The notes below the pieces were generated by a model that saw only the letters and a program-made list of their open reading frames with translations, did not search any database and was not told the origin of the DNA. Both the position numbers and the translations under genes were made by a program. DNA of 64,000 nt from Apostichopus japonicus (Eukaryota; Echinodermata; Holothuroidea; Aspidochirotida; Stichopodidae). The stretch covers positions 12,208,376-12,272,375 of the forward strand of contig NC_092567.1 of assembly GCF_037975245.1 (NCBI RefSeq). Direction: 5' to 3'. This document shows positions 12,421 to 22,531 of this stretch, in pieces (positions within the stretch are counted from its first letter, which is position 1; each line of letters begins with the position of its first letter).

Positions 12421-13408
12421 TGTCACGAACGACTGTGTTCATTGTACGTGTATTCAGTATACGCTGGTCAGGGTGATAAGTAGGTCACTTGTCGTGACTG
12501 ACAACTTGTGCGTTTTTTCTGGAAGCGTCGAGAAATGATGGCGCTATTCGGTATTAACGAGTGCAAATTTCCAGAACATACGGGAAGTAATTTTTAGCAG
12601 GTGACCGGATATCGTCGACCAATGAACGATGCACTATCAGTCGTATCTTCGAGACATGGATGATTCTCGATGTTATTCCGTCAGGATTCCTGGAAAAGAA
12701 CTTTCGGGAGATTTAACTCCGGCTATATATAAGAAGAGATATTTTCGGTGATGAGGAGTTTAGTTCAGAATTTTCCGATCTATTGTATAAAGAAATTCAT
12801 CTGAGATAAAAGATTAATCAAGGGGACGGACGGAGGAACCGGTGGACTGTTTGTTTATTAGATTGGTGCGTCGTTTAACCGGGACAGGCGTGACTTCGGC
12901 AGAGTTTTTCGGAGTTCACCCAGGAGGAAGCCATCCTTGGGATACAAACGTTGAGTCGAATTGGACCAGCGGGGAACGGTTTTGCTCCTGACCAAGTCAC
13001 GGGATACCAGCCTACGAGGGAGCCTAATCCCGACATCGTTGTTGGTGACGCAAGGAGGTCAGAACAGCTACGAAAGGAACCGAGAGCCGGCACGCGCCGC
13101 GTAAGATAAGTTAAGTAATCTTTTAAAAATTTAACGGCCGTATAATATTGTAAAATCTGTCTGTAATATTCCAAATTTCTAGTACCAATAATCCTTGTAC
13201 AAATCAGTAGAGATCGTATCATTGTAAATATATCGTTTTTGTTAACTTTCAGAAACATCTCAGTAGTCTTTTGGTCCTTTGAGTTTACTTCCCTGAATCT
13301 ATCTAAAATTTTATTTTTATCGGCTTTGAAGGCCAAGGAAAAACCCGGGGTCGCAACAGAGGGGGCGCTAGAGGGTGCCATATTGTATTATCCCACGGAA
13401 GTTGTGAC
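12421..13408 (+). repeat. 5' long terminal repeat
   Basis: Begins tgtcac and ends gtgac, so the ends are inverted relative to each other. It matches 18413-19400 at every position compared except 13002. It holds a TATA box at 12724-12733 and, further in, a consensus donor (gtaagat, 13101) and acceptor (ttaactttcag, ending 13252) that could define a small intron. The 168-residue minus-strand open frame in the LTR is not supported as a gene. Confidence 0.95.
12724..12733 (+). promoter_or_regulatory. TATA box of the 5' LTR promoter
   Basis: tatatataag lies about 300 bases into the LTR, a sensible position for the U3 promoter. Transcription would start about 25-35 bases downstream, near 12755-12765. 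The same motif is in the 3' LTR at 18716-18725. Confidence 0.7.
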
Positions 13409-13414
13409 TATTAA

Positions 13415-13432
13415 TGGGGGCTTATCCGGGAA
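13415..13432 (+). other. Primer-binding site, tRNA-Pro-like
   Basis: tgggggcttatccgggaa starts six bases after the 5' LTR. It matches the proline-tRNA primer site used by many gammaretroviruses at about 15 of 18 positions, including tggggg and tccggga. The primer tRNA is inferred from that similarity. Confidence 0.7.
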
Positions 13433-13604
13433 TTGTTTAAAAGAGAGAAACAAAACGGGGAAGTGTAAAAAAAAATAGAAACAAAACGGGAAAAGTGTAA
13501 AACACCAGAAAGGAGTATATCCCGAAGTGACTTACAAACTGAGAAGTTTCTGAAACCATATATATTTGATATATTGTTATTGGTACATGTGTTTGCCTGA
13601 CTGA
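13433..13604 (+). promoter_or_regulatory. Retrotransposon leader with direct repeat and upstream ORF
   Basis: The leader contains a direct repeat: agaaacaaaacgggg at 13446 and again, lacking one g, at 13477, 31 bases apart. An upstream AUG at 13587 opens a five-codon frame (MCLPD) whose UGA (13602-13604) directly abuts the gag AUG at 13605. This arrangement could affect how often ribosomes start gag. Confidence 0.6.
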
Positions 13605-16600
13605 ATGATGGATATTAGAGAATTAACTGAGTTGGGGGCTAAAATGGGTCTTACGGGTGGCGAACTCTTAAACTTCGTCAAAGAGCAGCAGCAGATCGCT
13701 CGTGACGAAAGGCAACAAGAAAGGGCTGAGGCGGAAAAAGAAAGGGCTGAGGCGGAAAAGCAAAGGGCTGAGGCGGAAAAGGAAAGGGCTGAGGCGGAAA
13801 AACAAAGAATGTTTGAATTGGCTAAACTTGAAAAGCAAGCTGAGTTGCAGCAAAATAGCAATGGCAATGCCGATTTGAATTCCTCCCGTAGCTTCACTTC
13901 AAGCCGCGAGCCAAATAGAATCCCAACGCCCAAAATGCCTCACTTTGATGAGAAGGAAGACCTCGACGCATACTTGCTGCGCTTCGAGCGATTCGCAACA
14001 GCGCAAGAGTGGCCAGAGGAACAATGGGCATTAAATTTGAGACTGTGTCTAAAGGGAGAAAGTCTCCGTGTTTACTCTAGGCTGCCACCCGATGACTCAC
14101 AAGATTATCAAAAGCTAAAGAAAGCCCTGTTGAAACGATTTCAATTCACAGAGGAAGGCTTCCGTCAGAAATTCAGACGAGAAAGACCCAAAAAGGGAGA
14201 AACATCAATTCAATACATGGCAAGGTTGGAAAATTATATGGCCAGATGGTTGGAAATGGGCGGAATTAACAAAACGTTCGAGGAATTTTCAGATCTCATG
14301 TTGCGGGAGCAGTTCCTAAATGTATGCAGTAAGGAATTGGCATTATTCCTGAGAGAACATGACTGCAAGACTTCTAAAGCGCTGTCAGAGCTGGCTGACA
14401 AATACTTAGAAGCGCATCACAGGGATCTTGAAAAATGTGTGAAATCTTTCCAAACAAATCAGGGAAATGGGAAAAAACCTGACGGTAACCCCAACAGTCA
14501 GGAATACAAAACCAAAATTGTGGACGCTGGTGAAAACAGAAGCACGCGTTCAGCCATAAAATGCTTTGTTTGCGGGAAATTGGGGCATAAGGCAAACGAT
14601 TGCAGGCAGAGGTTTAAAGCGCAATCGGCGGTTGCGACTGAAAATGCCAAACCCGACAAGCTAGGATTGAGCGATGGGTCGCAAAAAGATCATCGTAGCG
14701 GACAATCCGCGAATCTGTGTTTGATGAAACAAATCAAGGAAAGTGACAGCTATTCAATTAATTTAGCGTGTGGTCACGAGATCCCAATAGTCAGTGCGGC
14801 GTGTGAGGAGCCTACCGACATTACTGAGAAAATTTTGTCAGATGTTAAGGAGCGCATGCCGGTGGTTGAGGGTTATCTTAAAGGGAGGAAGGTGTCAGTG
14901 TTACGCGATAGCGGGTGTTCTGGTGTCATCGTTAGGAGAGATTTGATCTCCAATGATCAGTTGACCGGTGTAGATCAACTGTGTGTACTGATTGACGGTA
15001 CAGTGAGGAAGATTCCAGAAGCTATCGTGGCGGTGGACACGCCCTTTTTCACAGGATCCCTCAAGGCTCTCTGTATGAAGAGGCCAGTGTATGACTTAAT
15101 AATTGGGAATGTTCCTGGTGTTCGAGGTCCTGAGAATCCCGACCCAGATTGGAGTGTAAAAGAAGTTCCAAGTGAGCAGTGTGAACCTCACAATGTGGAA
15201 GAAACAGCTAGTGTTGAAATAGGAACCAGTGTTGAGTCACGTGATGAGCCGGAAGTCGCTGCGGATCAAATGATTCCAAGTGATGACGTAGGCGATGACT
15301 CAGATATTGGAGGTGCCGTAGAGACACGTGCACAAAAGCAAAAACGAAATGAAAATCTGAAACCCCTAAAAACGGCTAATGTTCCTATGGATGACGTAAC
15401 ACCTGAGCAATTGAGACAAGCTCAGAAGGAGGATTCAACCCTCAAAAATTGCTTCAAGCATGTTGGGAATCCCAGACCACTGAAAGGTAAAGAGGGGATC
15501 TCCGAATTCATTTTAAGGAATGATATTCTATATCGCAAAGTTTCGGGGAATGACAAGCCTAGTGACCAATTGGTTGTACCCGAAAAGTTCAGAAATCAAG
15601 TGATGAAACTGGCTCATGACAGTATTATGGCGGGTCACCTAGGGATAGCCAAGACAACTGACAAGGTTCAGTCTCAATTCTACTGGCCAGGTGTAGGATT
15701 CGACGTAATGCGTTATTGCAAGTCATGCGATATTTGCCAGAGAACATGTGATAAGGGTAGGGTCACCAAGGTCCCATTGGGTCACATGCCCTTGATTGAC
15801 ACACCATTCAAGAGGGTGGCGGTAGACATTGTCGGACCGATCAGTCCTACTTCCAAGCATGGGAATCGGTATATCCTAACACTTGTCGATTATGCAACGA
15901 GGTTTCCCGAGGCAGTTCCATTGCGTAACATAGATACTGAGAGAGTGGCAGAAGCTTTGGTGGACATATTTTCAAGAGTTGGAGTCCCATCTGAGATCCT
16001 GACTGACAGGGGGTCACAGTTTACCTCAGATGTGATGAAGGAGGTGAGTCGATTACTGTCACTGCGACAACTCACCACTACCCCCTACCACCCGATCTGC
16101 AACGGTCTAGTTGAGAAATTCAATGGTACCTTGAAGAGGATGCTAAAGCGCATGTGTGAGGAGAGACCGTCAGACTGGGACCGCTATATAGGACCACTAC
16201 TATTTGCGTATAGGGAGGCTCCGCAAGCCAGCACAGGTTTCGCACCGTTCGAGTTACTCTATGGTAGGACAGTGAGAGGTCCTATGGCCATTTTGAAAGA
16301 GATGTGGACATCTGAAGTGGACAACCCTGAAACTAGGTCAACATATCAGTATGTCCTAGATTTGAGAGAACGGCTAGAGGAGACTTGCGCCCTGGCTAGA
16401 TCAGAGTTACAGGAATCGTCTGAGAGGTACAAGAAGTACTATAACCGGAAGGCTAAAAGTCGTAAGTTCAAACCAGGTGATTTGGTGTTGATACTCTTGC
16501 CTACTGATCAAAACAAGCTGTTGATGCAGTGGAAGGGGCCATTCACCGTATTGAGTGAAATTGGCGAAGCGAGCTATTCAATCGATGTCAATGGGAAGTC

Positions 16601-16739
16601 GAAAAGTTTTCATGCAAACCTGCTGAAAGAGTACATAAGTAGGGACAAGTCAAATGTGGTTGGGACTACAGTCATTTCAATGTCTGAGGATGAGGAGCAG
16701 GAAAGTTGTTTCGAACTACCTGCGCTGCAGACTAATTAG
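13605..16739 (+). CDS. Gag-protease-integrase polyprotein (ORF1) of the Gmr1-like element
   Basis: 1,044 codons starting at two consecutive AUGs. Residues ~27-80 form a charged coiled coil built on four copies of a seven-residue unit (ERAEAEK type). Residues ~105-280 resemble retrotransposon Gag. A CCHC zinc knuckle (C320, C323, H328, C333) should bind nucleic acid. The aspartic protease has D435-S-G, and its second motif is YDLIIGN (496-502). Integrase follows: zinc-binding H671, H678, C708, C711; catalytic D741, D801 and E837 with the classic 35-residue D-E spacing; then a C-terminal GPY/F-type module (WKGPF, 976-980). The product packages element RNA, matures the polyprotein and inserts the cDNA. 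The frame ends at UAG (16737-16739), but the same frame continues open into RT. Confidence 0.95.
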   Translation: MMDIRELTELGAKMGLTGGELLNFVKEQQQIARDERQQERAEAEKERAEAEKQRAEAEKERAEAEKQRMFELAKLEKQAELQQNSNGNADLNSSRSFTSSREPNRIPTPKMPHFDEKEDLDAYLLRFERFATAQEWPEEQWALNLRLCLKGESLRVYSRLPPDDSQDYQKLKKALLKRFQFTEEGFRQKFRRERPKKGETSIQYMARLENYMARWLEMGGINKTFEEFSDLMLREQFLNVCSKELALFLREHDCKTSKALSELADKYLEAHHRDLEKCVKSFQTNQGNGKKPDGNPNSQEYKTKIVDAGENRSTRSAIKCFVCGKLGHKANDCRQRFKAQSAVATENAKPDKLGLSDGSQKDHRSGQSANLCLMKQIKESDSYSINLACGHEIPIVSAACEEPTDITEKILSDVKERMPVVEGYLKGRKVSVLRDSGCSGVIVRRDLISNDQLTGVDQLCVLIDGTVRKIPEAIVAVDTPFFTGSLKALCMKRPVYDLIIGNVPGVRGPENPDPDWSVKEVPSEQCEPHNVEETASVEIGTSVESRDEPEVAADQMIPSDDVGDDSDIGGAVETRAQKQKRNENLKPLKTANVPMDDVTPEQLRQAQKEDSTLKNCFKHVGNPRPLKGKEGISEFILRNDILYRKVSGNDKPSDQLVVPEKFRNQVMKLAHDSIMAGHLGIAKTTDKVQSQFYWPGVGFDVMRYCKSCDICQRTCDKGRVTKVPLGHMPLIDTPFKRVAVDIVGPISPTSKHGNRYILTLVDYATRFPEAVPLRNIDTERVAEALVDIFSRVGVPSEILTDRGSQFTSDVMKEVSRLLSLRQLTTTPYHPICNGLVEKFNGTLKRMLKRMCEERPSDWDRYIGPLLFAYREAPQASTGFAPFELLYGRTVRGPMAILKEMWTSEVDNPETRSTYQYVLDLRERLEETCALARSELQESSERYKKYYNRKAKSRKFKPGDLVLILLPTDQNKLLMQWKGPFTVLSEIGEASYSIDVNGKSKSFHANLLKEYISRDKSNVVGTTVISMSEDEEQESCFELPALQTN
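13716..13806 (+). repeat. 21-bp coding tandem repeat in gag
   Basis: Four near-identical 21-base units of the type gaaagggctgaggcggaaaa encode heptads ERAEAEK(E/Q/D). Repeat-number change would lengthen or shorten the Gag coiled coil in steps of seven residues without shifting the frame. Confidence 0.9.
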
Positions 16740-18146
16740 AGTGAATCGGCATCGGATGTTGTCGTAAATGACGAATTAGGTGTAGGCCAATCACACGAGG
16801 TTAAACGAGTGTTATCCAAGTTCACTGATGTCCTGACTGATGTACCTGGCAAAACTGATGTTCTCAAATGTGATATCAAGTTAACTATTGATAAGCCAAT
16901 CAAAGCAAAGCCTTACCCAGTACCACTCTCGATGCGAGATTCGTTACAAGAGGAAGTTAGGAAAATGATTGACATGGGAGTCATTGAACCTTCAAACTCA
17001 CCTTATAGTTCACCTGTGGTGTTGGTACCTAAACCTGATGGTACGAAGAGATTCTGCGTGGATTATAGGAAGCTCAATAAAGTAACCACGTATGAAGCTG
17101 AACCTATGCAAACCATGACAGAGATATTCTCGGAATTGTCGAATGACAAGTACTTCAGTCGAATCGATCTAACGAAGGGATATTGGCAGGTTGAAATGAC
17201 ACAGTCAGCGAAAGAGAAGACTGCCTTTGTGACTCCAGATGGGTTATGGCAATTTAAAACGATGCCCTTTGGATTGGTTGGGGCACCGGCAGTTTTCACT
17301 AGGTTAATGAGAACCATTTTGAGAGATGTGCCAAATGTTGTCAATTATCTGGATGATATTTTGATTCATACCGAGACATGGGATGAGCATGTAGAGTGTT
17401 TGGAGTTGTTGTTTCAGACGTTGAGAGAGAGCGGACTGACAGCTCGTCCGAGTAAGTGTGAAATAGGGTTCACTAAATTAGAGTTCTTGGGCCACACAGT
17501 TGGAAACGGGAAGTTGGGCCCGAAGCAGAGTACCCTTGATAAAATCAAAAAAGCTCCAAAACCCGAGACGAAAACTCAAGTCAGGTCGTTTCTTGGTCTC
17601 ACGGGGTATTACAGAGACTATATACCAAACTACTCTGCACTAGTTGCCCCACTGTCGGACCTGACGAGGAAGGGTTCACCCAATAGAGTGATTTGGGGAA
17701 GCGCCCAGGACAAGGCGTTCAATGATCTGAAGCAAGCGCTTATTAATCCAACCCTTCTCAGGCTTCCTGATGTAAATAAGCAATTTGTTCTGAGGACCGA
17801 TGCATCCGATGTAGGGATAGGTGCAGTCCTACTACAGGAACATGAAGGAGAATTATTTCCTGTAGCGTATGCTAGTAGAAAGTTATTGGAGAGGGAAAGA
17901 AATTATTCAGTGATTGAGAGAGAATGCCTAGGATTAGTTTGGGCAGTACAGAAATTTCATGTATATCTGTACGGAAGTGAGTTCGTCTTACAGACTGATC
18001 ACGAACCACTCACTTATTTAAATAGAGCAAAGTTGCTGAACTCAAGAATTATGAGATGGGCATTAGTACTACAAGAGTATAGATTCAGACTAGAATCAAT
18101 CAAAGGAAAGTACAATGTTGGTGCAGATTATATGAGCCGAATGTAA
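16740..18146 (+). CDS. Reverse transcriptase-RNase H (ORF2), in frame with ORF1 across one UAG
   Basis: The frame is open from the codon after the UAG at 16737 to the UAA at 18144-18146. There is no in-frame AUG until 16932, already at the edge of the RT domain, so termination readthrough is a more likely way to make it than independent initiation; a GTG at 16809 is no good eukaryotic start. Counting residues from 16809, RT shows VLVPKPDGTKRF, catalytic D120 in RIDLTKGYWQ and YLDD at 180-183. RNase H shows D331 (RTDASD), E372 (in IEREC) and D397 (QTDHEPL), and the protein ends ADYMSRM. Together these copy element RNA to DNA and degrade the template. No catalytic residue appears lost. Confidence 0.9.
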   Translation, partial: SESASDVVVNDELGVGQSHEVKRVLSKFTDVLTDVPGKTDVLKCDIKLTIDKPIKAKPYPVPLSMRDSLQEEVRKMIDMGVIEPSNSPYSSPVVLVPKPDGTKRFCVDYRKLNKVTTYEAEPMQTMTEIFSELSNDKYFSRIDLTKGYWQVEMTQSAKEKTAFVTPDGLWQFKTMPFGLVGAPAVFTRLMRTILRDVPNVVNYLDDILIHTETWDEHVECLELLFQTLRESGLTARPSKCEIGFTKLEFLGHTVGNGKLGPKQSTLDKIKKAPKPETKTQVRSFLGLTGYYRDYIPNYSALVAPLSDLTRKGSPNRVIWGSAQDKAFNDLKQALINPTLLRLPDVNKQFVLRTDASDVGIGAVLLQEHEGELFPVAYASRKLLERERNYSVIERECLGLVWAVQKFHVYLYGSEFVLQTDHEPLTYLNRAKLLNSRIMRWALVLQEYRFRLESIKGKYNVGADYMSRM

Positions 18147-18398
18147 GCGGGTTATTCATTCATTTAATCAGATGAAGATGTGTTGATTGTGACACTATTG
18201 ATTGTTGTTATGCTATCATACATTTATGATTGACATAGTTTTGTCGGATTATAGAATTGTTTATAGTTTATAGAATTTGACATTTATGGAATTGTTAGTT
18301 TGAGTATTTTGAGATGGTTATCAATATTCATTAGTTATGTTTAATTTAAAGTTGCATACACGTCCATTTATAGATGAAATATTAAAAATATTTATCTT
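18147..18398 (+). other. Element 3' untranslated region
   Basis: About 250 AT-rich bases between the RT-RNase H stop and the polypurine tract. No further open frame is visible, and none looks like an envelope gene. Confidence 0.8.
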
Positions 18399-18408
18399 AA
18401 AGGGGGAG
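18399..18408 (+). other. Polypurine tract
   Basis: aaagggggag, followed by taat and then the 3' LTR, is the expected site for plus-strand DNA priming. Confidence 0.85.
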
Positions 18409-18412
18409 TAAT

Positions 18413-19400
18413 TGTCACGAACGACTGTGTTCATTGTACGTGTATTCAGTATACGCTGGTCAGGGTGATAAGTAGGTCACTTGTCGTGACTGACAACTTG
18501 TGCGTTTTTTCTGGAAGCGTCGAGAAATGATGGCGCTATTCGGTATTAACGAGTGCAAATTTCCAGAACATACGGGAAGTAATTTTTAGCAGGTGACCGG
18601 ATATCGTCGACCAATGAACGATGCACTATCAGTCGTATCTTCGAGACATGGATGATTCTCGATGTTATTCCGTCAGGATTCCTGGAAAAGAACTTTCGGG
18701 AGATTTAACTCCGGCTATATATAAGAAGAGATATTTTCGGTGATGAGGAGTTTAGTTCAGAATTTTCCGATCTATTGTATAAAGAAATTCATCTGAGATA
18801 AAAGATTAATCAAGGGGACGGACGGAGGAACCGGTGGACTGTTTGTTTATTAGATTGGTGCGTCGTTTAACCGGGACAGGCGTGACTTCGGCAGAGTTTT
18901 TCGGAGTTCACCCAGGAGGAAGCCATCCTTGGGATACAAACGTTGAGTCGAATTGGACCAGCGGGGAACGGTTTTGCTCCTGACCAAGTCACGTGATACC
19001 AGCCTACGAGGGAGCCTAATCCCGACATCGTTGTTGGTGACGCAAGGAGGTCAGAACAGCTACGAAAGGAACCGAGAGCCGGCACGCGCCGCGTAAGATA
19101 AGTTAAGTAATCTTTTAAAAATTTAACGGCCGTATAATATTGTAAAATCTGTCTGTAATATTCCAAATTTCTAGTACCAATAATCCTTGTACAAATCAGT
19201 AGAGATCGTATCATTGTAAATATATCGTTTTTGTTAACTTTCAGAAACATCTCAGTAGTCTTTTGGTCCTTTGAGTTTACTTCCCTGAATCTATCTAAAA
19301 TTTTATTTTTATCGGCTTTGAAGGCCAAGGAAAAACCCGGGGTCGCAACAGAGGGGGCGCTAGAGGGTGCCATATTGTATTATCCCACGGAAGTTGTGAC
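18413..19400 (+). repeat. 3' long terminal repeat
   Basis: 988 bases, the same length as the 5' LTR. The only difference found is T at 18994 where the 5' copy has G at 13002. Confidence 0.95.
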
Positions 19401-19406
19401 AATCGG
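19401..19406. repeat. Target-site duplication, right copy (aatcgg)
   Basis: Matches 12415-12420. The first a may belong to the LTR end, in which case the duplication is five bases. Confidence 0.9.
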
Positions 19407-21739
19407 TCTGTTTGTTACTCCCTTACGTCTAGATATTTCCCCAGATTTGGATAATATTTGGCTAATAAAATGAAGCAGCTTTCATAAGCTACGCCCCCTG
19501 ACCCCCCCCCCCCCCAACTGGTGCCTAACACTACTATACCCCGAAAATTGAGTTCTTCTCCTAAATATATGTGTGTGTTTCAAAATTTCTTCAAGAGAAC
19601 GAAAAATATCTTCAAAGGGTGCAGCTTAAGTCCAGCGGACCCCACCAGCCTGCTTGGAATACATTATAGATAACTAGAATTTATCTGTTTACTATCTGTT
19701 CTGTTAACTATAATTTATCTGTTTTGTGTGTGAGTGCTTTAAACGCGCTACGAGAGAACAAGGGATATCACCAAATTCAAAAACTTCAGGGGGCTTCCCC
19801 TCGTGGAACCAACAAGGGCTTGAAATATATTCCAGAGAAAGCCCCTTGACCCCGCTTGAGCTCTCAGAAAGTTTTGTTAAATTTTGAAGTAAGCTTCTTC
19901 CTGATAACCCTATCTAAAAATTAAGCAGCTTCCGGAAACTTTGCATCACACCCTTTAATAACATAATAAACTATCAAAGAAAAATATAGAATTCACATTT
20001 TTAGTCTGCTTTTTAATCTGCATACAATCGAAATGTGCATAAAACAGGCGCTATGCTTTGTAGACGAGTACTAGTTTAATGTACAAGCCATCAATATACA
20101 TATTGTGTATCTATTCGGTACAATTTAACATTTTTGTTTGATTTTCGGTGAGATGCTAAACTGTCATCAAGAAAAATCAAATATTAGAGTAACCACTAAT
20201 CTTGCAAGTAGTAGTTAATAGAGGGATTCAGATACAATTAACACACAATACAATTTGTATTCTTCGGTCAACCAGGGATGTAGCTAAGGTCTGATGATTT
20301 GGGGGGGGGGGGAGGCTGTAGTGGCTGAAATTCCAACTGGATGGGTTTTCAACCCAGAAAATTCCGACTGCTGCCTTGTACCCCCCCCCCCCCCCCCCCG
20401 CGCTACTCGTCAACGATACGGTCAGTCAGACACCACATCTGTCGCGACTGCACTTTTGTTCCGAACTTGTTTCGATACATTTGTACCCACTGGCCCTCAC
20501 ATCTCAAACTTATTAATCCACTCTGGTTAAGCAAGCAAGCAACTGAGTAAAGTTATCTGCTTCAAGGCTACATAGACTACTAAAGTACAAAGCTATGTTA
20601 ATGTAACAAATGGGAATTTTTTTTTCTTCAACAAATTATATTCGACGACATTGTGAATTACCAAAAAACACTGGGGTTTTTCCTAGTGCGCTTAATTTTA
20701 TGTTTTTATTTTTATTTTATTTTATTTTATTTTTTTTTTTTTTTTTGGGGGGGGGGCTATTTATCACTCACATGAACAATATGCCTATCATCTTCGTCAA
20801 GAACCAATAGATTTCTTAGAAATAAGTATATAAACATATTGTAAAAACATACATTTTTCAGTGGTTGCGTTTCGCACCTAGGCCTTTATATCACTTCGAT
20901 ATGGACCTATTCGGTGGCGATATACGCCAACCCGTATTAACTAGTAATAACATGATGGTCAACTCTGCTTTAAGTTGAATAAACACAGTTCGCAGATAAA
21001 ACAACTAAAACTAGTAGTGTTTACGTGGCAGCCATATGCATATAAAATAGCTTTAAAGGGCGCTAGTATTCAATTTTAGTCAGTCTGACTCTGTCAATGC
21101 GAAACGTAGCCGGGAAATATCCCTAGGGCGGGGAAGATGCAGTTAAGGAAAATACTAAATATCGCCCACATGTTACATATACCAAATTAATCGAGAGGTT
21201 TCTCAACATCATGGATTTCTCGGCCACTGTACAATTGATACAATCAGTTGTAACTGGTTAAACCTAGCCTAGGGCCCAATAGAGTTTGGAAAAGCCGATA
21301 CATTAAAGAATATAATTTGTACAACAAAAAAATGAAGGAAATCATCGAAAAGTTAAATTTAGTCCAATCCCCGAACACTTTTCTTACTGCTCAAACCTTA
21401 GTTATTTGATATAAACCTCCTTATTTTTTTATGGTCATTACTTCTGAGGAAGATAATTGTCTACTCCTAAGCTATACATTGTTTCATGGACCCGATTCCG
21501 CGAACAAAAATAACAACTGATCTATTTCTATAAAATATATTCTAGTCTAAATTTGGCCAAAGTAGTCTTACACATATCTTCTACAACTGTATAAGATGTA
21601 ATTGTCTGAAAATATACAATACGAACCAATTTTGGCAAAGATTAAAGAGTTCAGTGCGACGTACCAAGTAACGTACTGTAACGGTTACAACTAGTATTGA
21701 CTAGCATTGGGTGTTGTAATTGTATACAATATAGATAAA
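19407..21739 (+). other. Intron sequence with G/C runs and decayed repeat remnants
   Basis: No exon is supported. Visible are a C run near 19502, a G run at ~20299 and a long C run at ~20382 that face each other across 70 bases, and a (tttta)n-T-G composite tract at about 20702-20757. Sequence resembling a transposon end (cagggatgtagctaagg, near 20274) precedes the G run, but I find no partner. Confidence 0.45.
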
Positions 21740-22531
21740 ATATATACCAGCGACGTAGCCAGGAATTTGCGAGTGGATGCACATTTTGCGATTGATATGG
21801 GAGAGGGGTCTAAAGGGAGGGGGTGTCCTGTTTTGAGCAATTAAAGGTCCTTAGATGCGATCTGGAGCAATGTTTTGCTAGTTTCATCATAATCATATGA
21901 TATTATATTATCAGCAGTTTTTGTTTCCGGTTTGAATTATTCTTTCAGAAAGACAAACATAGTGTTCTTTTACATTTTTTTCCAGTAGGATGTTTATTGT
22001 CCAATGTCTGGACTTCAATACATTTGACGAACTTAACTGATGGATTATATAAACTCTCGTATTTAGCATTGTAATAATTATTTATAGGAAGCGCGTATCA
22101 CGTACGATTGCTAGCTTAGCTTCAAAACATGCTTTTCGTGCAACAACTTATGACGTATCAGAAAGGATGCGAACGCACGTTGTCGTCGTCGTTGTGCATA
22201 CGGTTCGTGACTCTCCATCGAGTGCGGTTAGGTAGGCTATATGTATTTTATTACGCAGTGGCCAACTGTAGGCTGGTAATAGGTAATAGGCTACTGGCTA
22301 AATTTAGCTAATTGCATCTGCCAAACTAAGTAGCTGAATCAGTAGGCCTAAATATTACTACGATTATAATCGAGTTAACGGAGCTGACGAGTATTCAAGA
22401 TCAAAGAGCACTGACAAAATACCATGCCAAATAACAAACAGTATTTAACATTTTTTTCGACACTGAAAAGCAGTTGCTCCCACTGCCACCGCCCCCCACC
22501 CTCCCTCCCTGGCTACGTCTCTGATATATAC
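21740..22531 (-). mobile_element. hAT-like non-autonomous element, copy 1 (8-bp duplication included)
   Basis: The element is 21748-22523 (776 bp). It begins cagcgacgtagccagg and ends cctggctacgtctctg, a nearly perfect 16-bp inverted repeat. It is flanked on both sides by the exact 8-bp duplication atatatac (21740-21747 and 22524-22531). The 8-bp duplication and CAG-type ends indicate the hAT superfamily. The body aligns in reverse orientation with the element at 27171-28019. No transposase is encoded. Confidence 0.9.

Larger units (their letters stand above)
12421..19400 (+). mobile_element. Full-length Gmr1-like Ty3/gypsy LTR retrotransposon
   Basis: A 6,980-bp element with two 988-bp LTRs, a target duplication, a primer-binding site, a polypurine tract, and coding sequence for Gag, protease, integrase, reverse transcriptase and RNase H. 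Integrase precedes RT, the reverse of ordinary Ty3/gypsy. This is the hallmark of the Gmr1-like group described from deuterostomes, while the RT and integrase sequences are gypsy-like. I find one difference between the LTRs (G at 13002, T at 18994), so the insertion is very recent. The element sits in sense orientation in an intron of the LRR gene. All catalytic residues I can check are present. The only coding break is one in-frame UAG between integrase and RT. Confidence 0.95.

Noticed and set aside
12875-13381. 168-residue minus-strand open frame in the 5' LTR, and its twin at 18867-19373
   Set aside because: It lies wholly within the LTRs and is preserved in both only because they are identical. 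No domain is recognisable, and it is antisense to the element.
18147-18398. Envelope-like gene after RT-RNase H
   Set aside because: Only about 250 bases remain before the polypurine tract, with no open frame of useful length.
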